DNA of 64,000 nt from Terriglobia bacterium. Lineage in GTDB: Bacteria > Acidobacteriota > Terriglobia > Terriglobales > Acidobacteriaceae. Below the pieces are notes generated by a model. It ran no database searches. It was not told the DNA's origin and saw nothing but the letters and a program-made list of their open reading frames with translations. A program made the translations under genes and the position numbers. Position 1 is the first letter of the stretch; each line of letters starts with the position of its first letter. Location: the NCBI GenBank assembly GCA_020073565.1, contig JAIQEY010000020.1, positions 31,418 to 95,417 on the forward strand, given 5' to 3'. This document shows positions 8,821 through 16,875 of this stretch, in pieces.

Positions 8821-9225
8821 TTAATTTGCGCCCGACGCGACTCTGGCCTGCTGACCTTCCAATTCCTGAATGCGCCGGATCTCCGCCATGAGCCAAGCCC
8901 GAACCGCCGCTTCCACTTCCACCTGGGTGTACTGCCGGCTCATGCTGTGAACCGTTTCACCATCCTGGTTCAGAGCGATGAAGTGGCAGGGATCCATCTC
9001 GTGCTGGAACTCTTCCGAGACAAACGGGTACAGCCAGCAATCCGAGCAGGGCGTCGAACGCTCCGGATCCAGCCGGTTCGGACACGAGGGCGAATCCAGG
9101 AAGATCGAAACCGGCCTCCAAGGCAGGGCTCCCCCATAGCCGCCTCGCTCCAAAAAGGCCAGCTCTTCCATCAGGAGGTTAAGGATCTCCAACCTGGATT
9201 TCGGCACAAACACCTCTTCACGCAC
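8821..9225 (-). CDS. Conserved-looking cysteine-containing hypothetical protein
   Basis: 134 aa from ATG 9225. No signal peptide or membrane segment. Residues ~47-64 contain cysteines as C-x11-C-x2-C, followed by a D-P-C-H motif, a plausible metal site. The C-terminal 40 residues are a charged amphipathic helix. It precedes the 87-aa zinc-ribbon-type gene by 63 bp on the same strand. The start faces the intergenic region that carries CRP-like boxes, so it could be controlled from there as well as the divergent DUF5818 gene. No function is recognised. Confidence 0.55.
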   Translation of the reverse strand: MREEVFVPKSRLEILNLLMEELAFLERGGYGGALPWRPVSIFLDSPSCPNRLDPERSTPCSDCWLYPFVSEEFQHEMDPCHFIALNQDGETVHSMSRQYTQVEVEAAVRAWLMAEIRRIQELEGQQARVASGAN

Positions 9226-9299
9226 CTAACAAAGCCCCCGTGATGCTGTCATTCTGGTACGATTGCGAACTTCTTTCGGTGATCACAAACACCGGCCAA

Positions 9300-9315
9300 T
9301 GTGATAGACCTCACA
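9300..9315. promoter_or_regulatory. CRP/FNR-family operator, perfect consensus
   Basis: TGTGA-TAGACC-TCACA matches the E. coli CRP consensus TGTGA-N6-TCACA exactly. It is palindromic, so it could serve either the DUF5818 gene (start 9566) or the minus-strand gene (start 9225, 75 bp away). The cognate Crp-family protein is not in this window. Confidence 0.5.
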
Positions 9316-9324
9316 CCGCAGCAT

Positions 9325-9340
9325 TGTGACTTCTGTCATC
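9325..9340. promoter_or_regulatory. Second, imperfect CRP-like box
   Basis: TGTGA-CTTCTG-TCATC has an intact left half-site and three of five matches in the right half-site. It lies 25 bp (centre to centre) from the perfect box, which would put two dimers about 2.4 helical turns apart. Confidence 0.3.
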
Positions 9341-9565
9341 GGCACGGAATCAGTCGCATTGGGAAACGTCTTGGCCAGCGACCTTTTTTCGCTGCCGCGG
9401 AGTCGATCCGGAACAATTTTCTCTTTACACGCCATCTTTGCACTGTGGCATTTCGCACATCCCGTAAAACAAATGGCATTTCAAGGATTTAGGAAGCGGT
9501 CTCTGCCTTGGAGGATCAGTTGCAACTTGCTTGGTATCACACAATCCCCTCCCAAGGAGACTGCT

Positions 9566-9928
9566 ATGAAGAAAATCCAAAATGTACTAAGTATTGCGTT
9601 GCCAGCGGCACTTGTAATTGCCGTGTTCTGTTATGTGGGGCAGACGGCAACCGCACAGAACCCAAGCCCTTCCAGGACTGTGTCGGCTCAGGAACGACCG
9701 ACCCAGCAAGCGGACGAGCAGAAGGCAGCACCTGAACCGAAAACTTTCACTGGAAAGATCGTGAAATCCGGGGACTCACTTGTCCTTTCGGACACAGAAA
9801 GCAAGACGATGTACAAGCTGGACGACCAACAGAAGGCAAAGGAATTCGTCAACAAGGACGTGAAGGTGGTTGGCGTTTTAGATGACTCCACTGGCATGAT
9901 TCGCGTAAGTTCGATCGAGCCAGCCTAA
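9566..9928 (+). CDS. DUF5818-domain exported protein
   Basis: 120 aa. ATG 9566 is fixed by AAGGAGA at 9554-9560. The N-terminal signal peptide (MKKIQN, hydrophobic core) ends near A-T-A-Q at about residue 32, followed by a Gln/Pro/Ala-rich linker. The C-terminal ~60 residues ('FTGKIVKSGDSLVLSD', 'YKLDDQQKAKEF', then V-K-V-V-G-V-L-D-D) match the DUF5818 pattern, an OB-like beta module frequent in Acidobacteriota. Molecular role unknown. It is a single gene closed by a strong terminator and preceded by CRP-like boxes about 250 bp upstream, suggesting carbon- or redox-linked control. Confidence 0.75.
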   Translation: MKKIQNVLSIALPAALVIAVFCYVGQTATAQNPSPSRTVSAQERPTQQADEQKAAPEPKTFTGKIVKSGDSLVLSDTESKTMYKLDDQQKAKEFVNKDVKVVGVLDDSTGMIRVSSIEPA

Positions 9929-9939
9929 CTGTTGTTTGA

Positions 9940-9983
9940 GCGAGGGACGGGGCTGCGGGCCCCCGTTCCTCGCTTCTTTTTTC
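9940..9983 (+). terminator. Rho-independent terminator of the DUF5818 gene
   Basis: A 13-bp stem (GCGAGGGACGGGG, 9940-9952, with CCCCGTTCCTCGC, 9961-9973; one G-T pair) has an 8-nt loop and is followed by TTCTTTTTTC. It begins 11 bp after the stop codon at 9926-9928. This is the clearest intrinsic terminator in the window. Confidence 0.88.
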
Positions 9984-10068
9984 AATCTTCCGAAACCGGT
10001 ACCCCGCGCGCGTCTGTTTGCTAGTCGATCCCAGGGACATCACAAACTCGCAGCAGGGGAGCCCATGC

Positions 10069-12360
10069 ATGCGGTTGTTCAGTGTTCGACTTATTGTTTC
10101 GCTGATTGTCGGCATCACGCTGGTTTCGCTTTCCTTCTCTTACTACCAGGTGGTTGCAGAAAAGCGCACCCTTCGTGGCGACATGGAGCGCCGGGCGGAG
10201 GTGCTGGGCGAGAGCCTCGGCGGCAATGTCGAAAAGACGTGGGGAGCGGGTTCGAACCAGGGAATGCAGCGCCTGGTGCAGCGCTTTGGAAATCGCGAGC
10301 ATTTAATTGGAGTCGCAGTCTATAACCGGCAAAGTGAGGTCATCGCGATGACCCCAGAGCTGGGGAAGATGCTCCCCGACCCGCCGCCGGCCCTGACGCA
10401 TGCCATCCAGAAGGATCACGAGGAGAGTTCGTTCGTTAAGTTGGGCAACACCCCGGTTCTAATTTTCGCGTTGCCTCTTCATCGCCAGGATGAATTGGTA
10501 GGCGGCCTGGCAATTGTGCATGATGCGAGCTTCATCCACACGCAGATGATCGGGGTGTGGCGAGACGCATTTGTACACGTGCTGGCGCAGGTCTTTCTCA
10601 TCGTGCTGATTACCCTGCTGATTGTACGGTGGAGCATTGGTGGGCCGATTGCGCGGGCGGCGCAATGGATGAAGGGGCTGCGTACGGGAAGAATTTCCGC
10701 AAGCCAGGAAATGCCAAACCTCGACATGTTCCGACCCCTGGCGCGCGAGGTGGCCACCATGGCAGAGAGCCTGAGCCAGGCGCGCAACGCCGCCGAGAAC
10801 GAAGCTCGGCTGCGGGAAGCAGGGGAGTCGATGTGGACGGCGGAGCGGCTTTCGCTACAGATCCGGACTCGGCTCGAGGGAGGCAGGCTGTTCGTCGTCT
10901 CCAATCGCGAGCCTTACATGCACCAGCGCAATGGAAAGGCGCTGAATGTGGTGGTGCCGGCCAGCGGTCTAGTGACGGCCCTCGAACCTGTCCTCACGGC
11001 CTGTGACGGAACATGGATCGCGCACGGCAGCGGAGATGCTGACCGGGAAGCAGTGGATGCGCAGGATCGCCTTCGAGTTCCGCCAGAGGATCCGCACTAC
11101 ACCCTGCGGCGCGTGTGGCTGGGCAAGGACGAGGAGCAGGGATACTACTATGGGCTGTCCAACGAGGGGCTTTGGCCGCTGTGCCATATCGCCCACACGC
11201 GCCCGATTTTCCGGGCGGGCGACTGGCAGCATTACGAAGAGGTCAACCGCAAATTCACTCGCGCTTTGTTGGAGGAGATCCAAGACACTCCCCGACCAGT
11301 GGTGCTGGTTCAGGATTACCATTTCGCGCTACTGCCGCGGTTGATCAAGGAGCAACGACCGGATGCGAGAGTCGCCATTTTCTGGCACATCCCGTGGCCG
11401 AACCCAGAGGCATTCGGCATCTGCCCGTGGCAACGCCAGGTGGTGGATGGGTTGCTGGGCGCGGATCTGGTTGGCTTTCACATTCAGTCGCACTGCAACA
11501 ATTTTCTGCAGACGGCGGACCGCGTGGTGGAGTCACGCGTGGATTGGGAGCATTTTTCAGTGCTGCGCCAGGAACATCGCACCATGGTCCGGCCCTTCCC
11601 GATCAGCGTGGACTTCACCGGCGACGAACCCGGAGAAAACAATAATCACGGGTTCTACTACCTGGAGCGGCCCGCATTGCTGCGCAGCCTGGGTGTGGAA
11701 GCCAGTTTCATGGCCGTCGGAGTCGACCGGGTGGATTACACAAAAGGAATTCTGGAACGTTTTTTGGCGGTCGAGCGTTTCCTGGAGCAGCATCCCACCT
11801 ATCAGGGCAAATTCACATTGGTGCAGATTGGAGCGCCCAGCCGCACGCATATCAAGCGTTATCACGACTTGCTGGCGGAAGTGGAGGCAGAGGCGGAGCG
11901 CATCAACTGGCGTTTTCAGGCTGGGAAGTGGAAGCCCATCGTTTTCCTGAAGCGGCAGCATAGCCACGATGAGATCGCACCCTACTATCGTGCCGCCGAT
12001 CTTTGCCTGGTGACATCGCTGCACGATGGCATGAACCTGGTGGCTAAGGAATTTCTGGCTGCGCGCGGGGATGAGCGCGGCGTGCTGGTGCTGAGCCAGT
12101 TCACAGGAGCTGCGCGCGAACTGCGCGATGCCTTGCTGGTGAATCCTTATGACATCGAACAGACCGCCAGCGCCATTCGGGCTGCGCTCGAGATGGCGCC
12201 GGAGGAAAAGGAACTGCGCATGCAGCGGATGCGAAAGGTGATCCGCGAACACAACATCTATCGCTGGGCAGGAAATCTGATTACAGAGCTTTGCGAGGTA
12301 CGGCTGGACAAGGAAGAGGATGTGACCCCGAATCTTGGGGTGAGCGTATCCGCGGCCTGA
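10069..12360 (+). CDS. otsA: GT20 trehalose-6-phosphate synthase-like enzyme fused to a membrane sensor/HAMP module
   Basis: 763 aa from ATG 10069, with AGGGGAG just upstream. N-terminus: membrane helix ~8-26, a periplasmic segment of about 140 residues, membrane helix ~169-188, a HAMP-like linker ~188-240 and a short coiled region. From ~272 to the end is a GT20 glycosyltransferase: 'VVSNREPY', '[10 protein letters not shown]', 'FWHIPWP', '[11 protein letters not shown]' and '[11 protein letters not shown]'. GT20 enzymes transfer glucose from a nucleotide sugar to a phosphorylated acceptor, classically glucose-6-phosphate. Where E. coli OtsA has its N-terminal glycine loop this protein reads 'PASGLVTAL', a divergent clade, so another acceptor (for example glycerol-3-phosphate) is possible. 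The otsB-type gene 23 bp downstream supports a sugar-phosphate product. Fusion to a sensor is unusual. Confidence 0.85.
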   Translation: MRLFSVRLIVSLIVGITLVSLSFSYYQVVAEKRTLRGDMERRAEVLGESLGGNVEKTWGAGSNQGMQRLVQRFGNREHLIGVAVYNRQSEVIAMTPELGKMLPDPPPALTHAIQKDHEESSFVKLGNTPVLIFALPLHRQDELVGGLAIVHDASFIHTQMIGVWRDAFVHVLAQVFLIVLITLLIVRWSIGGPIARAAQWMKGLRTGRISASQEMPNLDMFRPLAREVATMAESLSQARNAAENEARLREAGESMWTAERLSLQIRTRLEGGRLFVVSNREPYMHQRNGKALNVVVPASGLVTALEPVLTACDGTWIAHGSGDADREAVDAQDRLRVPPEDPHYTLRRVWLGKDEEQGYYYGLSNEGLWPLCHIAHTRPIFRAGDWQHYEEVNRKFTRALLEEIQDTPRPVVLVQDYHFALLPRLIKEQRPDARVAIFWHIPWPNPEAFGICPWQRQVVDGLLGADLVGFHIQSHCNNFLQTADRVVESRVDWEHFSVLRQEHRTMVRPFPISVDFTGDEPGENNNHGFYYLERPALLRSLGVEASFMAVGVDRVDYTKGILERFLAVERFLEQHPTYQGKFTLVQIGAPSRTHIKRYHDLLAEVEAEAERINWRFQAGKWKPIVFLKRQHSHDEIAPYYRAADLCLVTSLHDGMNLVAKEFLAARGDERGVLVLSQFTGAARELRDALLVNPYDIEQTASAIRAALEMAPEEKELRMQRMRKVIREHNIYRWAGNLITELCEVRLDKEEDVTPNLGVSVSAA

Positions 12361-12383
12361 TCCGGCAACACGGGAGAGAGGAG

Positions 12384-13223
12384 GTGAACGAAGCGTTGAA
12401 ACCAGACGCGCAAACCGAAATCGACACATTTCTAAGAACCGTCGCAGAAGCGCAGCGCTCGCTCTTGCTGCTCGACTACGACGGTACACTGGCACCTTTT
12501 CGGAAGAATAGGGCGGCGGCGGTTCCCTATCCGGGTGTCGTTCCGGCGCTGCAGGCCATCATCGAGAACGGACGAACACGGGTTGTCATTATCTCGGGAA
12601 GAGATGCGCGCGATGTGGTCCGGCTGTTGAAAATCCAACCCGTGCCCGAGGTCTGGGGGCTGCATGGTTCGCAACGGTTGAAACCGGGAGGCAGCTCGGT
12701 AACCCTGCCGCTGGAGGAGCGTGCCATGGCGGCGCTTGGAGTAGCCGGCCGCTGGCTCGACTACCAACAACTGCGGCACACCGCGGAACCCAAGACTGGA
12801 AGCATCGCCGTACATTGGCGAGGACTGGCGAATGTTGAAGCGGAGGAGATTCGGAGCCGGGTTCTGATGGGTTGGTTGCCCATCGCCAAGGGCGCGGGTC
12901 TGAGTTTGCTGGAGTTTGACGGCGGCGTTGAAGTTCGCGCAACCCGCTTCAACAAGGGTGACACGGTGCGCGTCCTGGTGGGAGAGATGAAACCAGGCAC
13001 ACCGGTTGCGTATCTCGGAGATGACAACACCGACGAGCCAGCGTTTCGGACGGTGGATGGCTCGGGGTTGAGCGTGTTGGTACGCCAGCGGTCGCGACGG
13101 ACGGCCGCGAAGTTATGGCTCAAGCCACCCGGCGAGATGCTGGACTTCATGGACCAGTGGCTGGCTGCATGCCGCGGACAAGAAGCTCTGGGCAGGGAGG
13201 CCGCTGTGGCGAGGACCGGATGA
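12384..13223 (+). CDS. otsB: Trehalose-6-phosphate phosphatase-type HAD hydrolase
   Basis: 279 aa from GTG 12384, preceded by GGGAGAGAGGAG; an upstream extension of the frame would overlap the previous gene. HAD motifs in order: D-Y-D-G-T at 31-35 (nucleophile D31, acid/base D33), S-G-R-D at 71-74, and 'GDDNTDE' near the C-terminus. This is the T6PP/OtsB layout, which dephosphorylates trehalose-6-phosphate or the equivalent glucosyl-phosphate made by the preceding enzyme. It overlaps the next gene by 4 bp (ATGA), implying translational coupling and one operon. Confidence 0.9.
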   Translation: MNEALKPDAQTEIDTFLRTVAEAQRSLLLLDYDGTLAPFRKNRAAAVPYPGVVPALQAIIENGRTRVVIISGRDARDVVRLLKIQPVPEVWGLHGSQRLKPGGSSVTLPLEERAMAALGVAGRWLDYQQLRHTAEPKTGSIAVHWRGLANVEAEEIRSRVLMGWLPIAKGAGLSLLEFDGGVEVRATRFNKGDTVRVLVGEMKPGTPVAYLGDDNTDEPAFRTVDGSGLSVLVRQRSRRTAAKLWLKPPGEMLDFMDQWLAACRGQEALGREAAVARTG

Positions 13224-13900
13224 TGGGTGCGGCAGCGTCAACTCTCCAGCGGATGCCAGCGAAGCCGTTTTACTTCAATACTTCGGCGCACCTGCTGCGG
13301 ATCACCAGGTACAAGGCGAATACCCTTGCAGAACTGTTGGAAGCGTTGCGCGAGTGTCCGGAAGACTCAATCTTCCAGCACACCTTCCGGACACTGCAGG
13401 AGCACCACTTTCTTCGTGCCGGCTTTTCCAACGACTTCGCACACTGGGTGCTGGCGGCTTGCAACGAACCGAGCCTGGCAGAAGCGCTGGCGAGCGTGGA
13501 CGTGCGCGAATTCACGTCGGTGTCGGAGTTGCGAGAGCGATTCATCCAGATCCTGGAAAGATATGTGCGCGAGAACGCGAAAACCTGCAACCATGCCGCG
13601 GATGAAACTTTTTATTTTTGTGCGTCTGACATTGTCGTAATACCTACCAGCTTTCAGGCTCACACCCTGCAGGAGTTTACCGAAGGGATCCGGCGCGTGA
13701 GCGTGCATTCCATCCATCATCATTTCATCGAGGCGCGTCTCCGGATCAAGCTGATGTCGAACGATTTTTCGCAATGGCTGCACGAGGACGCAGGCTTGAC
13801 GGAGACAGCCCGCACGCTGAACCGGATCGACATTTACACGGCGACTCTGGAAAATGTCCGCGAGCAGATTGTGCGGATCGTGGAAAGGGCGCTGGCGTAA
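13220..13900 (+). CDS. DUF5752 family protein in the trehalose cluster
   Basis: 226 aa from ATG 13220, which overlaps the otsB stop (ATGA, 13220-13223). Two similar halves are visible: each has an aromatic strand ('FYFNTSAHLLRI' and 'FYFCASDIVVI'), then a T-L-x-E-x-x-x-x-[IL]-R segment, then an H-H-F-x-x-[AG] helix ending in F-[AS]-[HQ]-W. This suggests an internal duplication with conserved His/Trp positions. The family is found beside trehalose-type glycosyltransferases; biochemical role unknown. Its place between otsB and the GT4 gene suggests a structural or regulatory partner of one of those enzymes. Confidence 0.75.
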   Translation: MMGAAASTLQRMPAKPFYFNTSAHLLRITRYKANTLAELLEALRECPEDSIFQHTFRTLQEHHFLRAGFSNDFAHWVLAACNEPSLAEALASVDVREFTSVSELRERFIQILERYVRENAKTCNHAADETFYFCASDIVVIPTSFQAHTLQEFTEGIRRVSVHSIHHHFIEARLRIKLMSNDFSQWLHEDAGLTETARTLNRIDIYTATLENVREQIVRIVERALA

Positions 13901-13912
13901 CGGCCATCATCT

Positions 13913-15256
13913 ATGGAACCAGTGCAGTCTCAACCCGCAACCAGCCCGACGCCGCCTGAGACGGACGTCAACCCCACCGCGCCCTCTCGCCCGGAACGGC
14001 GAAGCGCGCCTCGTACATGGGAAATGCCACCCGCACCCGTTCCCTCTCCTCACCTGGACGACTACCAGAGCATCGTAGGTGCGGCGGTCATTGACGAACT
14101 GCGCTTTCTGGCCCGCGACCTTAAGGGGAAGACGGTCAAGATGGTCAATTCCACTGCGGTCGGCGGCGGAGTTGCCGAGATGCTGAACCGTCTGGTACCG
14201 CTGCTCGGAGAACTAGAGGTGGCCACCCACTGGGACGTTATTACCGGTGGCAACGACTTTTTCGAAGTGACCAAGGCGTTTCACAATGCGCTGCACGGCA
14301 GCGCGTATGAACTCACGCGGCACGCGCAGGAAATCTTTCTGTCGTACAACGAGCAAAATCGGCAGCGCATGCAATTCAACGAGGACGTAGTGGTGATTCA
14401 CGACCCCCAGCCGGCGCCGCTGATTCGCGCCCGACAGGATGGGCCGTCGCGTTGGGTCTGGCGATGCCACATCGACTTGTCGAATCCTCATCCGCAGGTG
14501 TGGGGATTTCTGCGCCCTTTCATTGAGCAATACGATGCGGCGATTGTCTCTTCGCAGTCATTTGCCCGCCAGTTATCGATCCCTCAATATTTGTTTTATC
14601 CGTGCATCGACCCGTTATCGGAGAAGAACAAGGAACTGGAGGATAGCTTTGTTCAGAAGGTCTGCGACGAGTTCGGGATTGATCGGTCGCGGCCGATCGT
14701 GACCCAGGTCTCTCGCTTCGACCGGCTTAAAGATCCGGTCGGCGTCGTGCAGGCTTTCAAACTCGCCAGAAAATATGTGGATTGCCAACTGGTGCTGGCG
14801 GGCGGAGGAGCGAGTGATGATCCCGAGGGCGCGATCGTCCTGGGCGAGGTCAGGGAGGCTGTGGGGAGCGATCCAGACGTCATTATTCTCGACCTGCCGC
14901 CGTGGTGCGCGCTGGAAATCAACGCGCTGCAACAAGCCTCGACCCTGGTGGTGCAGAAATCGCTCAAAGAAGGCTTCGGACTCACGGTGACCGAGGCGCT
15001 TTGGAAGGGCAAGCCAACCATTGCGGGCGCGGTTGGCGGGATTCCAAACCAGGTCATTCATAACCTGACGGGCGTGCTGGTGCACTCCGTGGAGGGATGC
15101 GCGTATCAGATCCGCTATTTGCTGACGCATCTGGAATTCGCCGCTCAGTTGGGGCGCAACGGACGCGAACACGTGAAGGAAAACTTTCTGATGACGACCA
15201 ATGTCCAACGGTGGCTGCTGCTGCTGCAGATCCTGCTGCGGTCCGGGGCGGCCTGA
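13913..15256 (+). CDS. treT: TreT-like trehalose synthase (GT4 glycosyltransferase)
   Basis: 447 aa from ATG 13913, 12 bp after the DUF5752 gene. The first ~45 residues are a Pro/Thr/Ser-rich tail. The GT-B fold follows, with 'STAVGGGVAEML' in the N-domain, 'HDPQPAPL', the donor-domain 'VSRFDRLKDP' and the retaining E-x7-E motif 'EGFGLTVTEA'. The best-known relatives are TreT enzymes, which make trehalose from a nucleoside-diphosphate glucose and free glucose. If so, this operon offers two routes to the same kind of disaccharide: GT20 plus phosphatase, or TreT alone. A different alpha-glucosyl acceptor remains possible. Confidence 0.8.
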   Translation: MEPVQSQPATSPTPPETDVNPTAPSRPERRSAPRTWEMPPAPVPSPHLDDYQSIVGAAVIDELRFLARDLKGKTVKMVNSTAVGGGVAEMLNRLVPLLGELEVATHWDVITGGNDFFEVTKAFHNALHGSAYELTRHAQEIFLSYNEQNRQRMQFNEDVVVIHDPQPAPLIRARQDGPSRWVWRCHIDLSNPHPQVWGFLRPFIEQYDAAIVSSQSFARQLSIPQYLFYPCIDPLSEKNKELEDSFVQKVCDEFGIDRSRPIVTQVSRFDRLKDPVGVVQAFKLARKYVDCQLVLAGGGASDDPEGAIVLGEVREAVGSDPDVIILDLPPWCALEINALQQASTLVVQKSLKEGFGLTVTEALWKGKPTIAGAVGGIPNQVIHNLTGVLVHSVEGCAYQIRYLLTHLEFAAQLGRNGREHVKENFLMTTNVQRWLLLLQILLRSGAA

Positions 15257-15345
15257 AAGCGTAGCGCCCGCGGTGGGCTACGTGTTTGCGGATCACTGAA
15301 ATTCGCGGCCGAGGCTGATAACATGCGGTGTTTCGCGAGGCCCGC

Positions 15346-16821
15346 ATGACGCCCAAACTGCAACTGCTCGACTCCGCCACCATCGACAAAATCATTTCCG
15401 AAGCCTTTGAGTTGATTCAGCACCCCGGAGTCAAAATTGCACCGGTTGCCGCCGGCCTGCTTGCCTCGGCTGGCGTTCCTGTCTCCGGCGGCATCGCTCA
15501 CATTTCCGAAGCCGTGGCACGTCGCGCACTTGAGTCCGCACCCAAGGAGTTTTCACTCTTCACCCGCGACGGCCAGCCCGCGGTGCACTACGGCGGAGAC
15601 GACGTCCACTTCGATCCGGGCTCCTCGTGCCTGAACATTCTCGATCCTGAAACCGGATTGGCGCGCCTGGCGAAGGCCGCCGACCTTGTGCAATTGGTTG
15701 AGATCACCGAACTGCTTCCCGAATATGCCGCGCAGTCCACGGCCATGGTCTGCCATGACGTTCCCGAGGGGATCGGCGACTTCTATCGCTTGTTGCTCGT
15801 GTTGTGGTATTCGAACAAGCCCGTGATTACAGGTGCGTTCAGCGGGCCCACGTTGCAGGCGATGATCGACCTGCTCGCCGCCGACGCGGGTGGGCGCGAA
15901 CAGCTCAAACGCAAGCCCCGCGCGGTATTTGACGTGTGTCCTTCGCCTCCGTTGAACTGGTCCGATTTCGCTTCCGAAAATATGGTGCAACTGGCGCGCG
16001 CCGGAGTGCCGGCTGAAATCGTCTCTATGCCGCTGGCGGGAGCGACGGCGCCGGTAACGCTGATCGGTTCCGTTGTGCAGCATGCGGCGGAATGTCTCAG
16101 TGGACTTACGATTCATCAGTTCGCTAGTCCGGGGGCGCCCATCGTGTGGGGCGGCGCGCCGGCGATCTTCGATATGTCGAGCGGCGGCACTCCCATGGGC
16201 GCGATCGAAACGGTCATGCTCGATCTGGCCTGCTCCCAGGTCGGAAAACATTTCGGACTACCGACGCACGGATATATGGTCGCGACCGAATCGAAGTGCG
16301 TCGATGCGCAGGCGGGCATGGAGAGCGCGACTTCGGCGGCGTTGGGTGCGCTGGCGGGGATCAACATGATCTCCGGCGCGGGCATGCTCGACTCGCTCGC
16401 GTGCCATAGTTTGGAGAAGCTGGTCATCGATGCGGAGGCGATCGCATCGGCCATGCGCCTGCGCCGCGGTCTGGAAACTTCATTCCCGAAGTTTGCGACG
16501 CATATGTTCGCGGAGATCGGGCTCACGGGGGATTTTCTAAAGTTGAAAGAAACGCGCGCTCTGTTCCGGAGCGAGCAGCACTTCCCATCGCCGGTGATTC
16601 ATCGCGGGGAGATTGCCGAAGGCGCGATTCCCGACGACGCGTACGCGCGTGCACGCACGCGCGTACGCGAGCTGCTGGAGTCCTATCGAAGACCCGCTAT
16701 CTCTCCCGACATCGAATGCGAGTTGATGAATGTAGCTCTACGAGTCGCGCACGATGCGGGGCTGAAGGAGTTGCCCGGAATCGAGCCCCGAGATCGCGTG
16801 GGGAGTGTTGCCGATGTATAG
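15346..16821 (+). CDS. MttB-family (trimethylamine/glycine-betaine-type) methyltransferase
   Basis: 491 aa from ATG 15346. The conserved MttB-type layout is present: N-terminal 'AFELIQHPGVKI', a TIM-barrel core with 'GAFSGPTLQAMIDLL', 'MPLAGATAPVTLIGSV', 'PIVWGG', and the C-terminal 'GINMISGAGMLDS'. The frame is read through without an amber codon, so it is a non-pyrrolysine member, the group that includes glycine-betaine demethylases and acts on quaternary amines with a corrinoid protein. No corrinoid protein or corrinoid methyltransferase is nearby, so the partner must be elsewhere or the activity differs. A perfect 15-bp inverted repeat lies inside the gene (16638-16669). Confidence 0.8.
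   Translation: MTPKLQLLDSATIDKIISEAFELIQHPGVKIAPVAAGLLASAGVPVSGGIAHISEAVARRALESAPKEFSLFTRDGQPAVHYGGDDVHFDPGSSCLNILDPETGLARLAKAADLVQLVEITELLPEYAAQSTAMVCHDVPEGIGDFYRLLLVLWYSNKPVITGAFSGPTLQAMIDLLAADAGGREQLKRKPRAVFDVCPSPPLNWSDFASENMVQLARAGVPAEIVSMPLAGATAPVTLIGSVVQHAAECLSGLTIHQFASPGAPIVWGGAPAIFDMSSGGTPMGAIETVMLDLACSQVGKHFGLPTHGYMVATESKCVDAQAGMESATSAALGALAGINMISGAGMLDSLACHSLEKLVIDAEAIASAMRLRRGLETSFPKFATHMFAEIGLTGDFLKLKETRALFRSEQHFPSPVIHRGEIAEGAIPDDAYARARTRVRELLESYRRPAISPDIECELMNVALRVAHDAGLKELPGIEPRDRVGSVADV
16638..16669. repeat. Perfect 15-bp inverted repeat inside the MttB-family gene
   Basis: CGCGTACGCGCGTGC (16638-16652) is followed after AC by its exact reverse complement (16655-16669). It encodes an alternating Ala/Arg stretch (A-R-A-R-T-R-V-R), so part of the symmetry follows from codon choice; a stable mRNA or cruciform hairpin would still form. 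Confidence 0.85.
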
Positions 16822-16875
16822 CGGGGTCCGCCTGCAGCTACCTTGAGGCAGCGGGTACAGACCACGTTTTTACTA

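Larger units (their letters stand above)
9226..9565. other. Divergent control region between 9225 and 9566
   Basis: No gene is visible. The region holds the 8-bp palindrome GTGATCAC (9279-9286), a perfect CRP/FNR-type box at 9300-9315 and an imperfect one at 9325-9340. It separates a minus-strand hypothetical gene from the DUF5818 gene. An open frame from 9326 runs through it into the DUF5818 gene but lacks a ribosome site. Confidence 0.5.

Noticed and set aside
15257..15300. Hairpin GTAG-C-GCCC / GGGC-TAC after the TreT-like gene as a terminator
   Set aside because: The stem has a bulge and no T-run follows; too weak to list as a terminator.
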